Source: Alistipes sp.
GTDB taxonomy: Bacteria; Bacteroidota; Bacteroidia; Bacteroidales; Rikenellaceae
Assembly (NCBI RefSeq): GCF_020026455.1
Contig: NZ_JAHHQJ010000002.1
Location: 124,001 to 188,000 of the forward strand
Length of the DNA: 64,000 nucleotides
Reading direction: 5' to 3'
Part shown: positions 28,883 to 37,819 of the stretch, piece by piece
Layout of the letters: every line of letters starts with the position of its first letter
Position numbering within the stretch: the first letter of the stretch is position 1
Program-made: the position numbers and the translations under genes
Notes under the pieces: generated by a model
What the model saw: only the letters and a program-made list of their open reading frames with translations
Databases searched by the model: none
What the model was told of the DNA's origin: nothing

Positions 28883-29422
28883 ATGGATTTTTTGAAACTG
28901 GCGAAGAAGCGGTATGCCTGCCGCAAATACCTCTCCCGGCAAGTGGAGCCGGAGAAACTGGAGGTGATTCTCGAAGCGGGACGTGTGGCCCCCACGGGAG
29001 CCAACCGCCAGCCCCAGCGGCTGGTGGTCGTACAGTCGAAGGAGGGCATGGAACGCCTTGCACGCTGCACGCGCGATTTCGGCGCCCCGACAGCCGTCAT
29101 CATCTGCGCCGATACCTCCGAGGCATGGACCCGCAAGTACGACGGCAAGAACATTTCGGACATCGACGCCTCTATCGTCACCGACCACATGATGCTTGCC
29201 GCCGCTTCGCTGGGCCTCGACACGCTGTGGATCTGCATGTTCAAACCCGAAGCCGTGCGCGCAGAGTTCGCCCTTCCGGCCGACTTCGAACCCGTGAACA
29301 TCCTGCTGATCGGCTACGGCGACGAGACCCCAGCCGACCCCGAACGCCACGACAAACTGCGCAAACCGTTGGCTGAAACGGTTTTTCAGGAGACATTCAG
29401 CAACGAAAAAGGGGATCTGTAA
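28883..29422 (+). CDS. nitroreductase family protein
   Basis: 179-residue FMN-dependent oxidoreductase fold. MDFLKLAKKRYACRKYL opens with the family's RYSxRxY-type FMN-binding stretch (Cys replaces the usual Ser), followed by APTGANRQPQ, the second FMN-phosphate loop, and a C-terminal LIGYGDETP. The start at 28883 is chosen because it gives this standard N-terminus; the longer frame starts within the htpG leader. Substrate unknown; such proteins reduce quinones, nitro compounds or flavins. The stop codon lies inside the loop of its own terminator. Confidence 0.88.
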   Translation: MDFLKLAKKRYACRKYLSRQVEPEKLEVILEAGRVAPTGANRQPQRLVVVQSKEGMERLARCTRDFGAPTAVIICADTSEAWTRKYDGKNISDIDASIVTDHMMLAAASLGLDTLWICMFKPEAVRAEFALPADFEPVNILLIGYGDETPADPERHDKLRKPLAETVFQETFSNEKGDL

Positions 29423-29435
29423 AGATCCCCTTTTT
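29406..29435. terminator. bidirectional terminator shared by nitroreductase and epimerase genes
   Basis: 13-bp arms (29406-29418 and 29423-29435) with a 4-base loop; A tract on one side and T tract on the other make it work in both directions. The nitroreductase TAA is in the loop (29420-29422), and the convergent gene ends 7 bases beyond the right arm. Confidence 0.9.
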
Positions 29436-29441
29436 TCATCT

Positions 29442-30434
29442 TCATCTTGCGTAGAGCCGGAAGAGCGCGTGCCACGACTCGCCCGGGGCAATGGACTGAA
29501 ACCCTTCGGCCGCAGGATCGGCCGCATTGGGGGCGTTCGTGGTCCAAGTCTGCGGCTCGGGACAGCAGTAGGGCACTTGTCCGCCGTTGTTCCACAGCGT
29601 CCAGCAGGTCGTCTGCCCGTCGACTTCATAGAAGGTTCTCACGCCCGAGGGCCGGTGCTCGACCAGTGCTCCGCGGAACGATTTGCCGTCCACATCGATC
29701 TCGCGCAGCGTAAATCCCGCCTCGATCGGCTCGCAGCCGGTGACCCGAAGTCCTTCGCGGCGCAATTTGGCAAAGCGCTCCGACAGCGGCAGCCGGCGCC
29801 CCGTCGGGAGGTTGCGGTCTCCGAGTTCGATCTCTTCCCCGACGGCCAAACGCATCACATAGTCGGCGTCGCCCCCGCCCGCAAAGGGAATCACCAGCGG
29901 AGTATGAAACCCCACGCCCAGCGGCATGCGGGTCTTGCTGCGGTTGGAGAACACCACCTCCTGCTCCAGGCCTTCGGCCATGAGCCGGTAGACGATCTTG
30001 CACTTGAACTCGTGCGGGAAATGGCGGAAAACGGCATCGTTCCCCGCATTGGAATAGTAGCGGCATTCGACCATCACCTCGCGGTCCGTCTCCCGGGCCT
30101 TCGACACCATGAACGCCTCGCTCTTGAGAATGCCGTGGTGGTAGTTCCGTTCCCGTTCGATGGTGATGGGATACTGGTAAGTGCGTCCCTCGAAGAGGTA
30201 GCGGCCGTCGGCGATGCGGTTGGGCGGAAACAGGATCGGAAGCCCGAAGACGTGCGGGCGGCCCCGGAACGTCGCGATCTCCCCGGGACCGGGCGTCCGC
30301 AGAATCTCCACACCCAGCCGGGTGTTGGCCAGCCGCACGAGGTTGGCCCCCATCTCCGGAATCAGCAGCGCCGTATAGTCCCCCTTGGAGAACTCCACGG
30401 CTTTCAGCCCGTGGAAGTCGATCGAGCGCAGCAT
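29442..30434 (-). CDS. aldose 1-epimerase family protein
   Basis: 330 residues of the galactose-mutarotase-like fold: GLKAVEFSKGDYTALLIPEMGANLVRL near the start, ERNYHHGILKSEAF carrying the catalytic His pair, and YEVDGQTTCWTLWNN near the end. It lacks a signal peptide, so it should act in the cytosol on sugars or sugar phosphates. YeaD-like hexose-6-phosphate mutarotase activity is possible and cannot be separated from GalM by sequence here. Its ATG overlaps the trxA stop by one base (TGATG), so translation is coupled to trxA, an odd pairing with no known biochemical reason. Confidence 0.82.
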   Translation of the reverse strand: MLRSIDFHGLKAVEFSKGDYTALLIPEMGANLVRLANTRLGVEILRTPGPGEIATFRGRPHVFGLPILFPPNRIADGRYLFEGRTYQYPITIERERNYHHGILKSEAFMVSKARETDREVMVECRYYSNAGNDAVFRHFPHEFKCKIVYRLMAEGLEQEVVFSNRSKTRMPLGVGFHTPLVIPFAGGGDADYVMRLAVGEEIELGDRNLPTGRRLPLSERFAKLRREGLRVTGCEPIEAGFTLREIDVDGKSFRGALVEHRPSGVRTFYEVDGQTTCWTLWNNGGQVPYCCPEPQTWTTNAPNAADPAAEGFQSIAPGESWHALFRLYAR

Positions 30435-30748
30435 CAGAGGAGCTGGTCGATTTTGGCCTTCAGGGCTTCCTTCGTGCAGGCGCCGACCTGCTTGTCGACC
30501 AGCTCGCCGCCCTTGAGGAAGACGATCGTCGGGATGTTCCTCACGCCGTATTTCATCGTGATCTCATCGTTCTCCTCGACATCGCATTTGCCGATGACGA
30601 CCTTGCCTTCGTATACTGCGGCCAGTTCGTCCACGATGGGCGACATCGTGCGGCAGGGACCGCACCATTCAGCCCAGAAGTCGATGACTACCGGCTGGTC
30701 GCCTGCGACCAGCGCTTCGAAATTGTCTTTGTTGATTGCCAATGCCAT
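30434..30748 (-). CDS. trxA: thioredoxin
   Basis: 104 residues, the standard length. The active site WCGPC (28-32; Cys29 and Cys32) sits after VVIDFWAE, and the cis-Pro is in VRNIPTIVFLKGG. General cytosolic disulphide reductant. It lies 38 bases after dnaE and overlaps the epimerase-like gene by one base, so the three are probably one leftward transcript started at the dnaE promoter. Confidence 0.97.
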   Translation of the reverse strand: MALAINKDNFEALVAGDQPVVIDFWAEWCGPCRTMSPIVDELAAVYEGKVVIGKCDVEENDEITMKYGVRNIPTIVFLKGGELVDKQVGACTKEALKAKIDQLL

Positions 30749-30786
30749 AGCTTTGAATTTTTTGTTGATTATCGATTAAAGTATGC

Positions 30787-33700
30787 TTATGCAATTGAGT
30801 AGTGGATGCTGTTGTCTTCCAAATATCCGACCAGGGATTGCGTGAGGCTCACCTTGTGGCTTTTCGAGAAGAGACGCAGCGAGACCTGCGCTCCGCGGTC
30901 GTAGACGTTCAGACGCAGCAGCGTGTCGCCCTTCGACGCGCGCACCCGCTCACCCAGTTCGCGAATGAACGCCTCGGTCACCTCCTCGATGGGCACCTGC
31001 ACGATCATCTCCTTGATCGTGTCGCGCATCTCCTGCAGCTGGATCATCGAAATGATCTTGAATTCCAGCTCCTTGTCGTTGTAGAGCTTGGGTTGCGCGC
31101 GGCCCCGGACAAAGAGGAAATAGTCCGGGAAAAGGTATTTGCGGAAATTCTCGTAGTCCTTGCCGAAAAGGGCGAACTCGTGGCCTCCGTTGTAATCCTC
31201 AAGCTTGAACTTGCCCCACGGCTTGCCGGTCTTGGTCATCAGGTTCTGCACCCCCACGACCATGCCCGCCACGGCGATCTCCTGCCCCTTGAGGGTGTCG
31301 AGGTTCTCCAGCTCCGAAAGCTGGGTCTTGCACATGTGGTCGATGATGATCTTGTAATCGTCGAGCGGGTGTGCCGAGAGGTAAAGACCCACCATTTCGC
31401 GCTCCTTGGTGAGTTTTTCCAACTGGCTCCAGTCGGCGCAGGCCGGAAGCACCGGGCGCTGGATATCCACATGCTCGCCACCCCCGAACAGGCTCTGCTG
31501 GGCATTGTTCTGCTCGGTCTGAAACCGCTGCCCGTAGCGCATCAGCTGCTCGATGAAGGTGATGCCGTTCGAATCGCGCAGGTCGACGCCGAAGAACTTG
31601 CAGCGGGCGAAATCCGAGATCGAATCGAAGGCCCCGGCGTAAGCCAGATTTTCGAGGCACTTGCGGTTGACGAGCGAATAGTTCACGCGCTCGACAAAGT
31701 CGTATATGTCCTTGAAAGGCCCGTTGGCCTTGCGTTCGGCAATGATGCTCTCCACGGCGGCCGCGCCGACACCCTTCACGGCGGCGAGTCCGAAGCGCAC
31801 GTCCCCCGAGGTGTTGGACGAGAAGGTCTGCATCGACTCGTTGATGTCGGGTCCCATGACACTGATGCCCATGCGCTTGCACTCGTTCATGTAGATCGTC
31901 AACTGCTCGATGTTCGTGAGGTTTCGGCTCAACACGGCGGCCATGTACTCCGAAGGATAGTTGGCCTTGAGGTACGCCGTCTGGTAAGCCACCCACGAGT
32001 AGCACGTGGCGTGCGACTTGTTGAAGGCGTAGGAGGCGAATTTTTCCCAGTCGCCCCAGATCTTTTCGAGCACCTTCGGATCGTGGCCGTTCTTCCGGCC
32101 GCCCTCGATGAACTTGGGTTTCAGGTGGTCCAGCTTGTCCTTGAGTTTCTTACCCATGGCCTTGCGGAGCGTGTCCGACTCGCCGCGGGTGAAGTTGGCC
32201 AGCAGACGCGACAGCAACATGACCTGCTCCTGATAGACCGTGATGCCGTAGGTGTCCTTGAGGTACTTCTCCATCACGGGGATATCGTACTCGATGGGGC
32301 TGCGGCCGTGCTTGCGGGCGATGAAATCCGGGATGTAGTCCATCGGTCCGGGCCGATAGAGGGCGTTCATCGCGATCAGATCCTCGAAGGTCGAGGGCTG
32401 CAGCTCGCGCAGATACTTCTGCATGCCCGCGGACTCGAACTGGAAGGTCCCGACGGTGCGGCCCTCGCCGTAGAGACGGTAGGTCGCCGGATCGTTGATA
32501 ATCGTGAAGTCATCGATGTCGATCTTCACGCCCTTGGTCTGGCGGATGTTCTCCACGGCATCCTTGATGATCGAAAGGGTCTTCAGACCCAGGAAGTCCA
32601 TCTTGATCAGTCCCGTGTCCTCGATCACCGAACCCTCATACTGCGTGACGAGCATCTTCTCGCCGGTCTCCTTATCATCGGCCGTCGAAACGGGGACCCA
32701 GTCCGTGATGTCGTCGCGGCAGATGATCGTACCGCAGGCGTGCACACCCGTGTTGCGGACGTTGCCTTCGAGCATCTTGGCATAACGGATCGTATCGCGC
32801 AGAATCGGGTTGTCCGACTGTTCGGCGGCCTTCAGCTCGGGGACATAGTCGATGGCGTTCTGCAGGTTGAGCTTCTTGTCGGGGATCTTGTCCGGCACGA
32901 GTTTGCAGAGCCGGTCCGACTCCGAGAGCATGAGTTTCTGCACGCGCGCCACATCCTTGATGGCCAGTTTGGTGGCCATCGTGCCGTAGGTGATGATGTG
33001 CGCCACCTTCTCCTTGCCGTATTTCTGCGTCACCCAGTTCAGGACCCTTCCGCGCCCGTCGTCATCGAAGTCGACGTCAATATCGGGGAGCGAAATACGG
33101 TCGGGATTCAGGAAACGCTCGAACAGCAGGTCGTAGGCGATGGGGTCGATCTGCGTGATCCCGAGACAGTAGGCCACGGCCGATCCGGCAGCCGATCCAC
33201 GGCCCGGACCCACCGACACGTCCAGTTCCTCGCGCGCAGCACGTATGAAGTCCTGCACGATCAGGAAGTAGCCCGGGAAACCCATCGTCTTCATGATATG
33301 CAGCTCGAATCTCAGCCGTTCCTCCTGCTCTTCGGTCAGCTGCTCGCCGTAGCGTCTGTGTGCGCCTTCCATCGTCAGTTTAGCCAGATAGTCGGCCTCG
33401 AACTTGATGCGGTAGAGTTTGTCGTAACCGCCCAATTTCCGGATCTTCTTGAGTCCCTCCTCCTCCGACATCACCACGTTGCCGTTCTCGTCGCGCGTGA
33501 ATTCCTCGAAAAGGTCCTTTTCCGTGAGTCGGGCGCGGTATTCGGCCTCGGTTCCGAACTCCTCGGGGATTTCGAAGTTGGGCATGATCGGCGCATGGTC
33601 GATCGAGTAGCACTCGACCTGGTTGCAGATGTCGACGGTCGTCGCCATCGCCTCGGGGTCGGTCTGCCCGAAGATCGCGGCCATCTCGGCCGTCGTCTTG

Positions 33701-34596
33701 AGCCACTCCTGCTTCGAGTAGAGCATGCGCTTGGGGTCGTCGAGGTCCTTGCCCGTCGAGAGACAGATCAGCCGGTCGTGCGCCTCGGCATTGTCCTCGT
33801 CCACGAAGTGCACGTCGTTGGTGCAGACCATCCTGACGTTGTGTTTGGCGGCCAGTTTGCGCAGGTGTTCGTTCACATGCAGCTGCATGGGATAGGCCTC
33901 GTGGTTGGCGCGCTCGACGGTAGCCTTGTGGAGCTGCAGTTCGAGATAGTAGTCGTCGCCGAAGACCTTCTTGTGCCATTGGATCGCCTCCTCGGCCTTT
34001 TCGAAGTCGTTGGCCGTGATGGCGCGCGGCACCTCGCCCGCCAGACAGGCCGAACAGCAGATCAGCCCCTCGTGGTATTTCTCGATCTCCACGCGGTCCG
34101 TTCGCGGACGCATGTAGAAACCTTCGGTCCACGCCTTCGAAACGATCTTGATGAGGTTGTGGTATCCCTTGAGGTTCTTGGCCAGCAGAATCAGGTGGTA
34201 GCCGCTCTGGTCGGGCTTGCCCTCCTTGTTGTGGAGCCGGCGGCGCGCCACATAGACCTCGCAGCCGATGATGGGCTTGAAGGCGAGCTTGCGCCGGAAC
34301 TCTTCCAGCTGCTTCTCGCATTTGGCGATCTCGCCGGCGGGATCGGCACAGGCCTCCGAGCCGTCGCGCAGGGCGGCGATGCGGGCCTCCGTCCCGGCGA
34401 CCTTGTCCTTGTATTTGCCCTTGACTTTCTGGACGTAGTTGTAGAACTCCTTGATGCCGAACATGTCGCCGTGGTCCGTCACGGCGATTCCGGGCTGGCC
34501 GTCGTCCATGGCCTTGTCCACAAGCCGCTGGATGCTGGCCTGCCCGTCGAGGATCGAATATTGTGTATGTACGTGAAGGTGTACGAATTGGGACAT
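30787..34596 (-). CDS. dnaE: DNA polymerase III alpha subunit
   Basis: 1269 residues; replicative polymerase of the C family. N-terminal PHP domain (MSQFVHLHVHTQYSILDG, with the HxH metal motif, and GIAVTDHGDMFG), polymerase palm with VGPGRGSAAGSAVAY and the catalytic-aspartate segment PDIDVDFDDDGRG, then the helix-hairpin-helix and OB regions (KEREMVGLYLSAHPLDDY, QEIAVAGMVVGV). Slightly longer than E. coli DnaE (1160), as is usual in Bacteroidetes. It has a canonical promoter just upstream and leads the dnaE-trxA-epimerase run. Confidence 0.97.
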   Translation of the reverse strand: MSQFVHLHVHTQYSILDGQASIQRLVDKAMDDGQPGIAVTDHGDMFGIKEFYNYVQKVKGKYKDKVAGTEARIAALRDGSEACADPAGEIAKCEKQLEEFRRKLAFKPIIGCEVYVARRRLHNKEGKPDQSGYHLILLAKNLKGYHNLIKIVSKAWTEGFYMRPRTDRVEIEKYHEGLICCSACLAGEVPRAITANDFEKAEEAIQWHKKVFGDDYYLELQLHKATVERANHEAYPMQLHVNEHLRKLAAKHNVRMVCTNDVHFVDEDNAEAHDRLICLSTGKDLDDPKRMLYSKQEWLKTTAEMAAIFGQTDPEAMATTVDICNQVECYSIDHAPIMPNFEIPEEFGTEAEYRARLTEKDLFEEFTRDENGNVVMSEEEGLKKIRKLGGYDKLYRIKFEADYLAKLTMEGAHRRYGEQLTEEQEERLRFELHIMKTMGFPGYFLIVQDFIRAAREELDVSVGPGRGSAAGSAVAYCLGITQIDPIAYDLLFERFLNPDRISLPDIDVDFDDDGRGRVLNWVTQKYGKEKVAHIITYGTMATKLAIKDVARVQKLMLSESDRLCKLVPDKIPDKKLNLQNAIDYVPELKAAEQSDNPILRDTIRYAKMLEGNVRNTGVHACGTIICRDDITDWVPVSTADDKETGEKMLVTQYEGSVIEDTGLIKMDFLGLKTLSIIKDAVENIRQTKGVKIDIDDFTIINDPATYRLYGEGRTVGTFQFESAGMQKYLRELQPSTFEDLIAMNALYRPGPMDYIPDFIARKHGRSPIEYDIPVMEKYLKDTYGITVYQEQVMLLSRLLANFTRGESDTLRKAMGKKLKDKLDHLKPKFIEGGRKNGHDPKVLEKIWGDWEKFASYAFNKSHATCYSWVAYQTAYLKANYPSEYMAAVLSRNLTNIEQLTIYMNECKRMGISVMGPDINESMQTFSSNTSGDVRFGLAAVKGVGAAAVESIIAERKANGPFKDIYDFVERVNYSLVNRKCLENLAYAGAFDSISDFARCKFFGVDLRDSNGITFIEQLMRYGQRFQTEQNNAQQSLFGGGEHVDIQRPVLPACADWSQLEKLTKEREMVGLYLSAHPLDDYKIIIDHMCKTQLSELENLDTLKGQEIAVAGMVVGVQNLMTKTGKPWGKFKLEDYNGGHEFALFGKDYENFRKYLFPDYFLFVRGRAQPKLYNDKELEFKIISMIQLQEMRDTIKEMIVQVPIEEVTEAFIRELGERVRASKGDTLLRLNVYDRGAQVSLRLFSKSHKVSLTQSLVGYLEDNSIHYSIA

Positions 34597-34616
34597 AGGT
34601 CAACGTTTTGCAAGGA

Positions 34617-34648
34617 CAAAGATAATATAAATCGGGAGTATAATCAAA
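34617..34648 (-). promoter_or_regulatory. promoter of dnaE
   Basis: On the minus strand TTTG (34648-34645), 20 bases, TATCTTTG (34624-34617), then 20 bases to the ATG at 34596. Full consensus. Confidence 0.85.
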
Positions 34649-34737
34649 TGCCGGACGACTTGTTTTGTCGGAATGAGGCCCGGCCCCGTCCGCGGAGGGA
34701 AACAAGGCCTTTCCGCAAAAAATTCATGGCAGGGCTA

Positions 34738-34768
34738 TTGCATTTTACCGACAAAATACGTAACTTTA
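34738..34768 (+). promoter_or_regulatory. promoter of the DUF2007 gene
   Basis: TTG (34738-34740), 20 bases, TAACTTTA (34761-34768), one mismatch in the -7 box; ATG 27 bases downstream. Confidence 0.6.
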
Positions 34769-34794
34769 AGTACCGAACCAAAAACCGAAGAACT

Positions 34795-35004
34795 ATGCAA
34801 GACGACACGTTGGTTGTACTGGCGGAGTACAACACCATCACAGAAGCCGAAATCGCCAAGTCGATGCTCGACAGCGCCGGCATCTGGTCGACGATCCGCA
34901 ACGAATACATGTCGGCCATCTACCCGATAGGGACCATGCCCGCCCAGATTGTCATCCGCGAGGAGGACTACGAAAAGGCAAAGGCGATGCTCCGCCACCG
35001 GTAG
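34795..35004 (+). CDS. DUF2007 small protein
   Basis: 69 residues (MQDDTLVVLAEYNTITEAEIAKSM). The pattern TEAEIAKSMLDSAGI then IVIREEDYEKAKAML fits the DUF2007 family (putative signal-transducing small proteins with one ferredoxin-like domain that may bind other proteins). No catalytic motif. The start at 34795 follows a promoter and no earlier in-frame start is credible. It has its own terminator, so it is monocistronic. Function unknown. Confidence 0.78.
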   Translation: MQDDTLVVLAEYNTITEAEIAKSMLDSAGIWSTIRNEYMSAIYPIGTMPAQIVIREEDYEKAKAMLRHR

Positions 35005-35014
35005 GAGCGCATGA

Positions 35015-35042
35015 AAAAGCTCCGCTGCACGGCGGAGCTTTT
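35015..35042 (+). terminator. terminator of the DUF2007 gene
   Basis: Perfect 11-bp arms (35015-35025 and 35032-35042) with 6-base loop; arm ends supply AAAA/TTTT. Begins 10 bases after the stop. Confidence 0.85.
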
Positions 35043-35070
35043 CGTTCGGCTGTCGCGGGAGTTGTCCGGC

Positions 35071-35210
35071 GGCCGCAACCGGTTGCCGGGGGGGGGCAGC
35101 ACGGCACGCAACGCCTCTTCGGGCGGAGAATCTCCCCGGCAAATAGCCGACCGACCGCACACGACCGACGGCACACAATGTCTCCCCGGACGGCCGCAAC
35201 CAGTTGCCGG
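35071..35210. repeat. two copies of a palindrome-containing 19-mer, 121 bp apart
   Basis: GGCCGCAACCGGTTGCCGG (35071-35089) recurs with one change at 35192-35210. Each contains GCAACC/GGTTGC (perfect in the first copy). TCTCCCCGG also occurs twice between and before them, about 50 bases apart. The spacer 35043-35302 separates two convergent genes and holds nothing else that I see. Confidence 0.6.
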
Positions 35211-35302
35211 TGGCATGATCGAGTCCGCTCCGACAAAACGAGCGAAACAATCCGTAACAAGCTATTTCACAAAATACTGCAGGGATTACCTGAAGTGCCG
35301 AT

Positions 35303-36040
35303 TCAATCGTTCCAGATCCTCCACGAGGCTTCGGCCTGCTCGACGAACATCGTCCGCCCGTTCAGAATATGCGCCCCGCGCTGGCTGCCGTAGTCGAGGA
35401 ACTGCGTCAGCGGCGGATTGTATACCAGGTCGAGCAGGTAGTGGTCCGGCGTCACATAGGCATAGGGGATACGCGGCGCGGCATCGACATCGGGGTAGGT
35501 CCCCACGGGCGATGCATTGACAATCAGGCAACTCTCCGCCACCACCTCACACGGGAGATTGTCGTAGGTGTAGTTGCCCTTCGCCGCATCGCGCGACACC
35601 AGCGCAAAGGGAATGTCGCGCTCGGCAAGAACATACTGCACGGCCTGCGAAGCGCCTCCCGTGCCGAGCACAAGGGCCTGCCCGGGCTGGACTGCGCCGA
35701 GCAGTTCGTTCAGCGCGGCCCGGAGACCCACGACGTCGGTGTTGTGACCCGCGAGACGTCCGTCCGCCGTGCGGCGAATGCAGTTGACGGCCCCGATGGC
35801 CCCGGCTTCGGGCGTCACCGAATCCAGAAAAGCCATCACGCCGCGCTTGTAGGGGATCGTGACATTCAGTCCGCAGAGATCCGGGACACGCTCCAGAAGA
35901 CCGGGCAAATCCTCGATCGCATCGAGCTCGTAAAGCGAGTATTCGCAATCGCTTACAGCCTCTCTATTAAACTTCTCCGCGAAGTAGGCGGCCGAAGCCG
36001 AATGCCCCAGCGGGCGGCCGATCAGTCCGAAGCGTCGCAT
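35303..36040 (-). CDS. aroE: shikimate dehydrogenase
   Basis: 245 residues, a little shorter than E. coli AroE (272). GRPLGHSASAAYF binds shikimate, NVTIPYK has the catalytic Lys, GHNTD the partner Asp, and LVLGTGGASQAVQ is the NADPH loop. It reduces 3-dehydroshikimate in aromatic amino-acid synthesis. No other aro gene is close; it is the second gene of a pair with the DUF368 protein, 3 bases after that gene's stop. The last codons and the spacer show no terminator. Confidence 0.95.
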   Translation of the reverse strand: MRRFGLIGRPLGHSASAAYFAEKFNREAVSDCEYSLYELDAIEDLPGLLERVPDLCGLNVTIPYKRGVMAFLDSVTPEAGAIGAVNCIRRTADGRLAGHNTDVVGLRAALNELLGAVQPGQALVLGTGGASQAVQYVLAERDIPFALVSRDAAKGNYTYDNLPCEVVAESCLIVNASPVGTYPDVDAAPRIPYAYVTPDHYLLDLVYNPPLTQFLDYGSQRGAHILNGRTMFVEQAEASWRIWND

Positions 36041-36043
36041 GGG

Positions 36044-36985
36044 CTATTGCTCCTCTTTTTTGACGATGAAGCGCGCCAGCAGCTCGATGCCGTAGATGGC
36101 CATGAAGCCGGCCAGGCAGAGCACGACGGCTTCGAGAAGCAGGGACGGCTGTCCGGTGAGTTGCTCGAAGGTCCCGGGGGCGATGTTGTGCTGGACGAGC
36201 GGCTGCGCGACACCGTGGCTGTCGAGATAGGTCTCGACGGTCTCCTTCCACGGCCAGACCTTGTTGAGCGAACCGACCATGAAGCCCATCAGCACGGCCA
36301 CCGTGACGTCGTGCCAGTGTTTGAGCAGCCACGACAGCAGGTGGGAGAAGGAGATGATGCCCGCTGCGGCTCCGATGACGAAGATCACGATGACGGGAAT
36401 ATTCAAATCGCCCACAGCCTGCATGATATACTGGTATTTGCCCAGCAGCAGCAGGATGAAGGCTCCGGAGATGCCGGGCAGAATCATGGCGCAGATGGCG
36501 ATGGCGCCCGAAAGCATCACGAACCACCAGTCGTTGGGGGTTTCTGCGGGCGTGGCGACGGTGATCCACCAGGCCGAGGCGACCCCTGCGGCGAAAGCGA
36601 GGAGGGTTCGCGCATCCCAGCGTCCGATTTGCCGGGCGACGAGCAGCGCCGAGGCGATGATCAGTCCGAAGAAAAACGACCAGATGGCGATCGGATGGTG
36701 GGTCAGCAGATAGGTCATCAGGCGGGCCAGCGAGAAGATCGCGAGGGCGATACCCAGCAGCACGGGCAACAGGAAATTTCCGTTGACATGACGCCAGAAT
36801 TCAGCGAAGCGGAGTTTCAGCAGCAGCGTGAGCGCCGTGGCATTGACGCTGCGGATCGAGTCGAGCAGTTCTTCGTAGATGCCCGAAATGAAGGCGATCG
36901 TACCGCCCGAGACGCCGGGAACGACGTCGGCCATACCCATGGCGCACCCTTTGAGCGCAAGAACGATGTACCGGGAAAAATTCAT
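36044..36985 (-). CDS. popT: DUF368 membrane protein, predicted undecaprenyl-phosphate translocase
   Basis: 313 residues, about eight to nine membrane helices. MGMADVVPGVSGGTIAFI at the start is the family signature, and a second copy of the motif, AMILPGISGAFILLLLG, lies in the middle, reflecting the internal repeat. DUF368 proteins have been shown in other bacteria to recycle undecaprenyl phosphate across the membrane for wall and surface-glycan synthesis (PopT); applied here by homology. The start at 36985 follows a canonical promoter by 31 bases. Co-transcribed with aroE downstream. Confidence 0.82.
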   Translation of the reverse strand: MNFSRYIVLALKGCAMGMADVVPGVSGGTIAFISGIYEELLDSIRSVNATALTLLLKLRFAEFWRHVNGNFLLPVLLGIALAIFSLARLMTYLLTHHPIAIWSFFFGLIIASALLVARQIGRWDARTLLAFAAGVASAWWITVATPAETPNDWWFVMLSGAIAICAMILPGISGAFILLLLGKYQYIMQAVGDLNIPVIVIFVIGAAAGIISFSHLLSWLLKHWHDVTVAVLMGFMVGSLNKVWPWKETVETYLDSHGVAQPLVQHNIAPGTFEQLTGQPSLLLEAVVLCLAGFMAIYGIELLARFIVKKEEQ

Positions 36986-37015
36986 GGTCTGTTTGCGTAT
37001 TTTGGTTTTTAGACG

Positions 37016-37048
37016 CAAAGATACGAATAAGCCGGATACAAAAGCAAA
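37016..37048 (-). promoter_or_regulatory. promoter of the DUF368-aroE pair
   Basis: On the minus strand TTTG (37048-37045), 21 bases, TATCTTTG (37023-37016). Confidence 0.75.
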
Positions 37049-37194
37049 CTTGTTTGCGATTTTATTCCGACGGAAAAGGGGCGGCGCAGCCAAAGACCGG
37101 GGCAAAAGGTATCAGACTCCGGAATGTTCCGCCCGAAAAAGAGCCGTCTCTTTCCGGAAACAACCGCCTGTGATCCGGCGCTTCTTACGCCAAA

Positions 37195-37424
37195 CCCGGG
37201 CCGACAGCCAATCCCGACACACCCCGAAAACGCATCGAAAACCTCCGGGAAGGTTCGAGAGGGGTCGGGAAGGGTCGGGAGGATTCGAGAGGGGTCGGGA
37301 CACCCCGAGAAACGAATCCGGGAACGGCCTAAAGTCACCGTCCCCGATCCGAAGCGTCCCGAAACCGCCCGAGAACGCACTCCGAACGGATCCGGAAACA
37401 ATTCGAAAACGGTTCAAAAACAGG
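37195..37424. repeat. GC-rich spacer with TTCGAGAGGGGTCGGGA repeats
   Basis: TTCGAGAGGGGTCGGGA occurs at 37254-37270 and 37284-37300 (30 bases apart), with a partial copy between; ACACCCCGA occurs near 37219 and 37300; several TCCGGAA/ACCGTTTTCGAA-like words follow to 37424. The 439 bases between the DUF368 start (with its promoter) and the PUR-like gene hold no credible gene; minus-strand frames translate to Ser/Pro/Gly repeats. Confidence 0.55.
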
Positions 37425-37721
37425 CTACTCCTCCGATTCGGGACAGGCCTTGCTGCGGCGGATGAACTCGACGACCTCGTGCAGTCCGTCGGCGAATTTC
37501 GAAAAATCCTCCTTGTAGAGAAAGATCTTGTGCCGGTCGTAACTCGACGTACCGTCGGGGGCCGTGATTTTGCGGCTCTCGGTGATGGTCAGGAAATAGT
37601 CGTCACCGCGCGTGGCCCGGACATCGAAGAAATAGGTCCGGCGACCCGCTTTCACGGCCTTGGAGAGAATCTGGGCTCCGTAATCTTCGCCTTCGCGATG
37701 GGGATGGGTTGGGGATAACAT
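37425..37721 (-). CDS. PUR-alpha-like nucleic-acid-binding protein (DUF3276)
   Basis: 98 residues. The core TYFFDVRATRGDDYFLTITESRK followed by HKIFLYKEDFSKFADGLHEVVEFI (quoted in parts) is a single PUR repeat, the beta-sheet plus helix fold that binds single-stranded DNA or RNA; bacterial one-repeat members dimerise. Spirochaete and Bacteroidetes members are DNA/RNA binding proteins of unclear role. Start at 37721 gives a short flexible N-terminus. Placed after the S41 protease gene with a 98-base gap; no clear -7 box was found, so the promoter is uncertain. Confidence 0.82.
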   Translation of the reverse strand: MLSPTHPHREGEDYGAQILSKAVKAGRRTYFFDVRATRGDDYFLTITESRKITAPDGTSSYDRHKIFLYKEDFSKFADGLHEVVEFIRRSKACPESEE

Positions 37722-37819
37722 GGGTTTCGTTTTTGGGTTGGGTTCAGTTTTTCAGAGCATGCTCGTATCTACGAATATACGCAAAAAAAGTGAATCCCCA
37801 AAAACTTGCAGCGCTATTT

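Noticed and set aside
30802..35004. Very long open frame on the plus strand opposite dnaE
   Set aside because: It is antisense to a complete, well-recognised dnaE, has the high His/Val/Arg content typical of reverse reading of a GC-rich gene, and only its last 69 codons are the genuine DUF2007 gene.
37009..37417. Ser/Pro-rich minus-strand frames between DUF368 and the PUR-like gene
   Set aside because: Repeat-derived, overlapping in several frames, no start signal.
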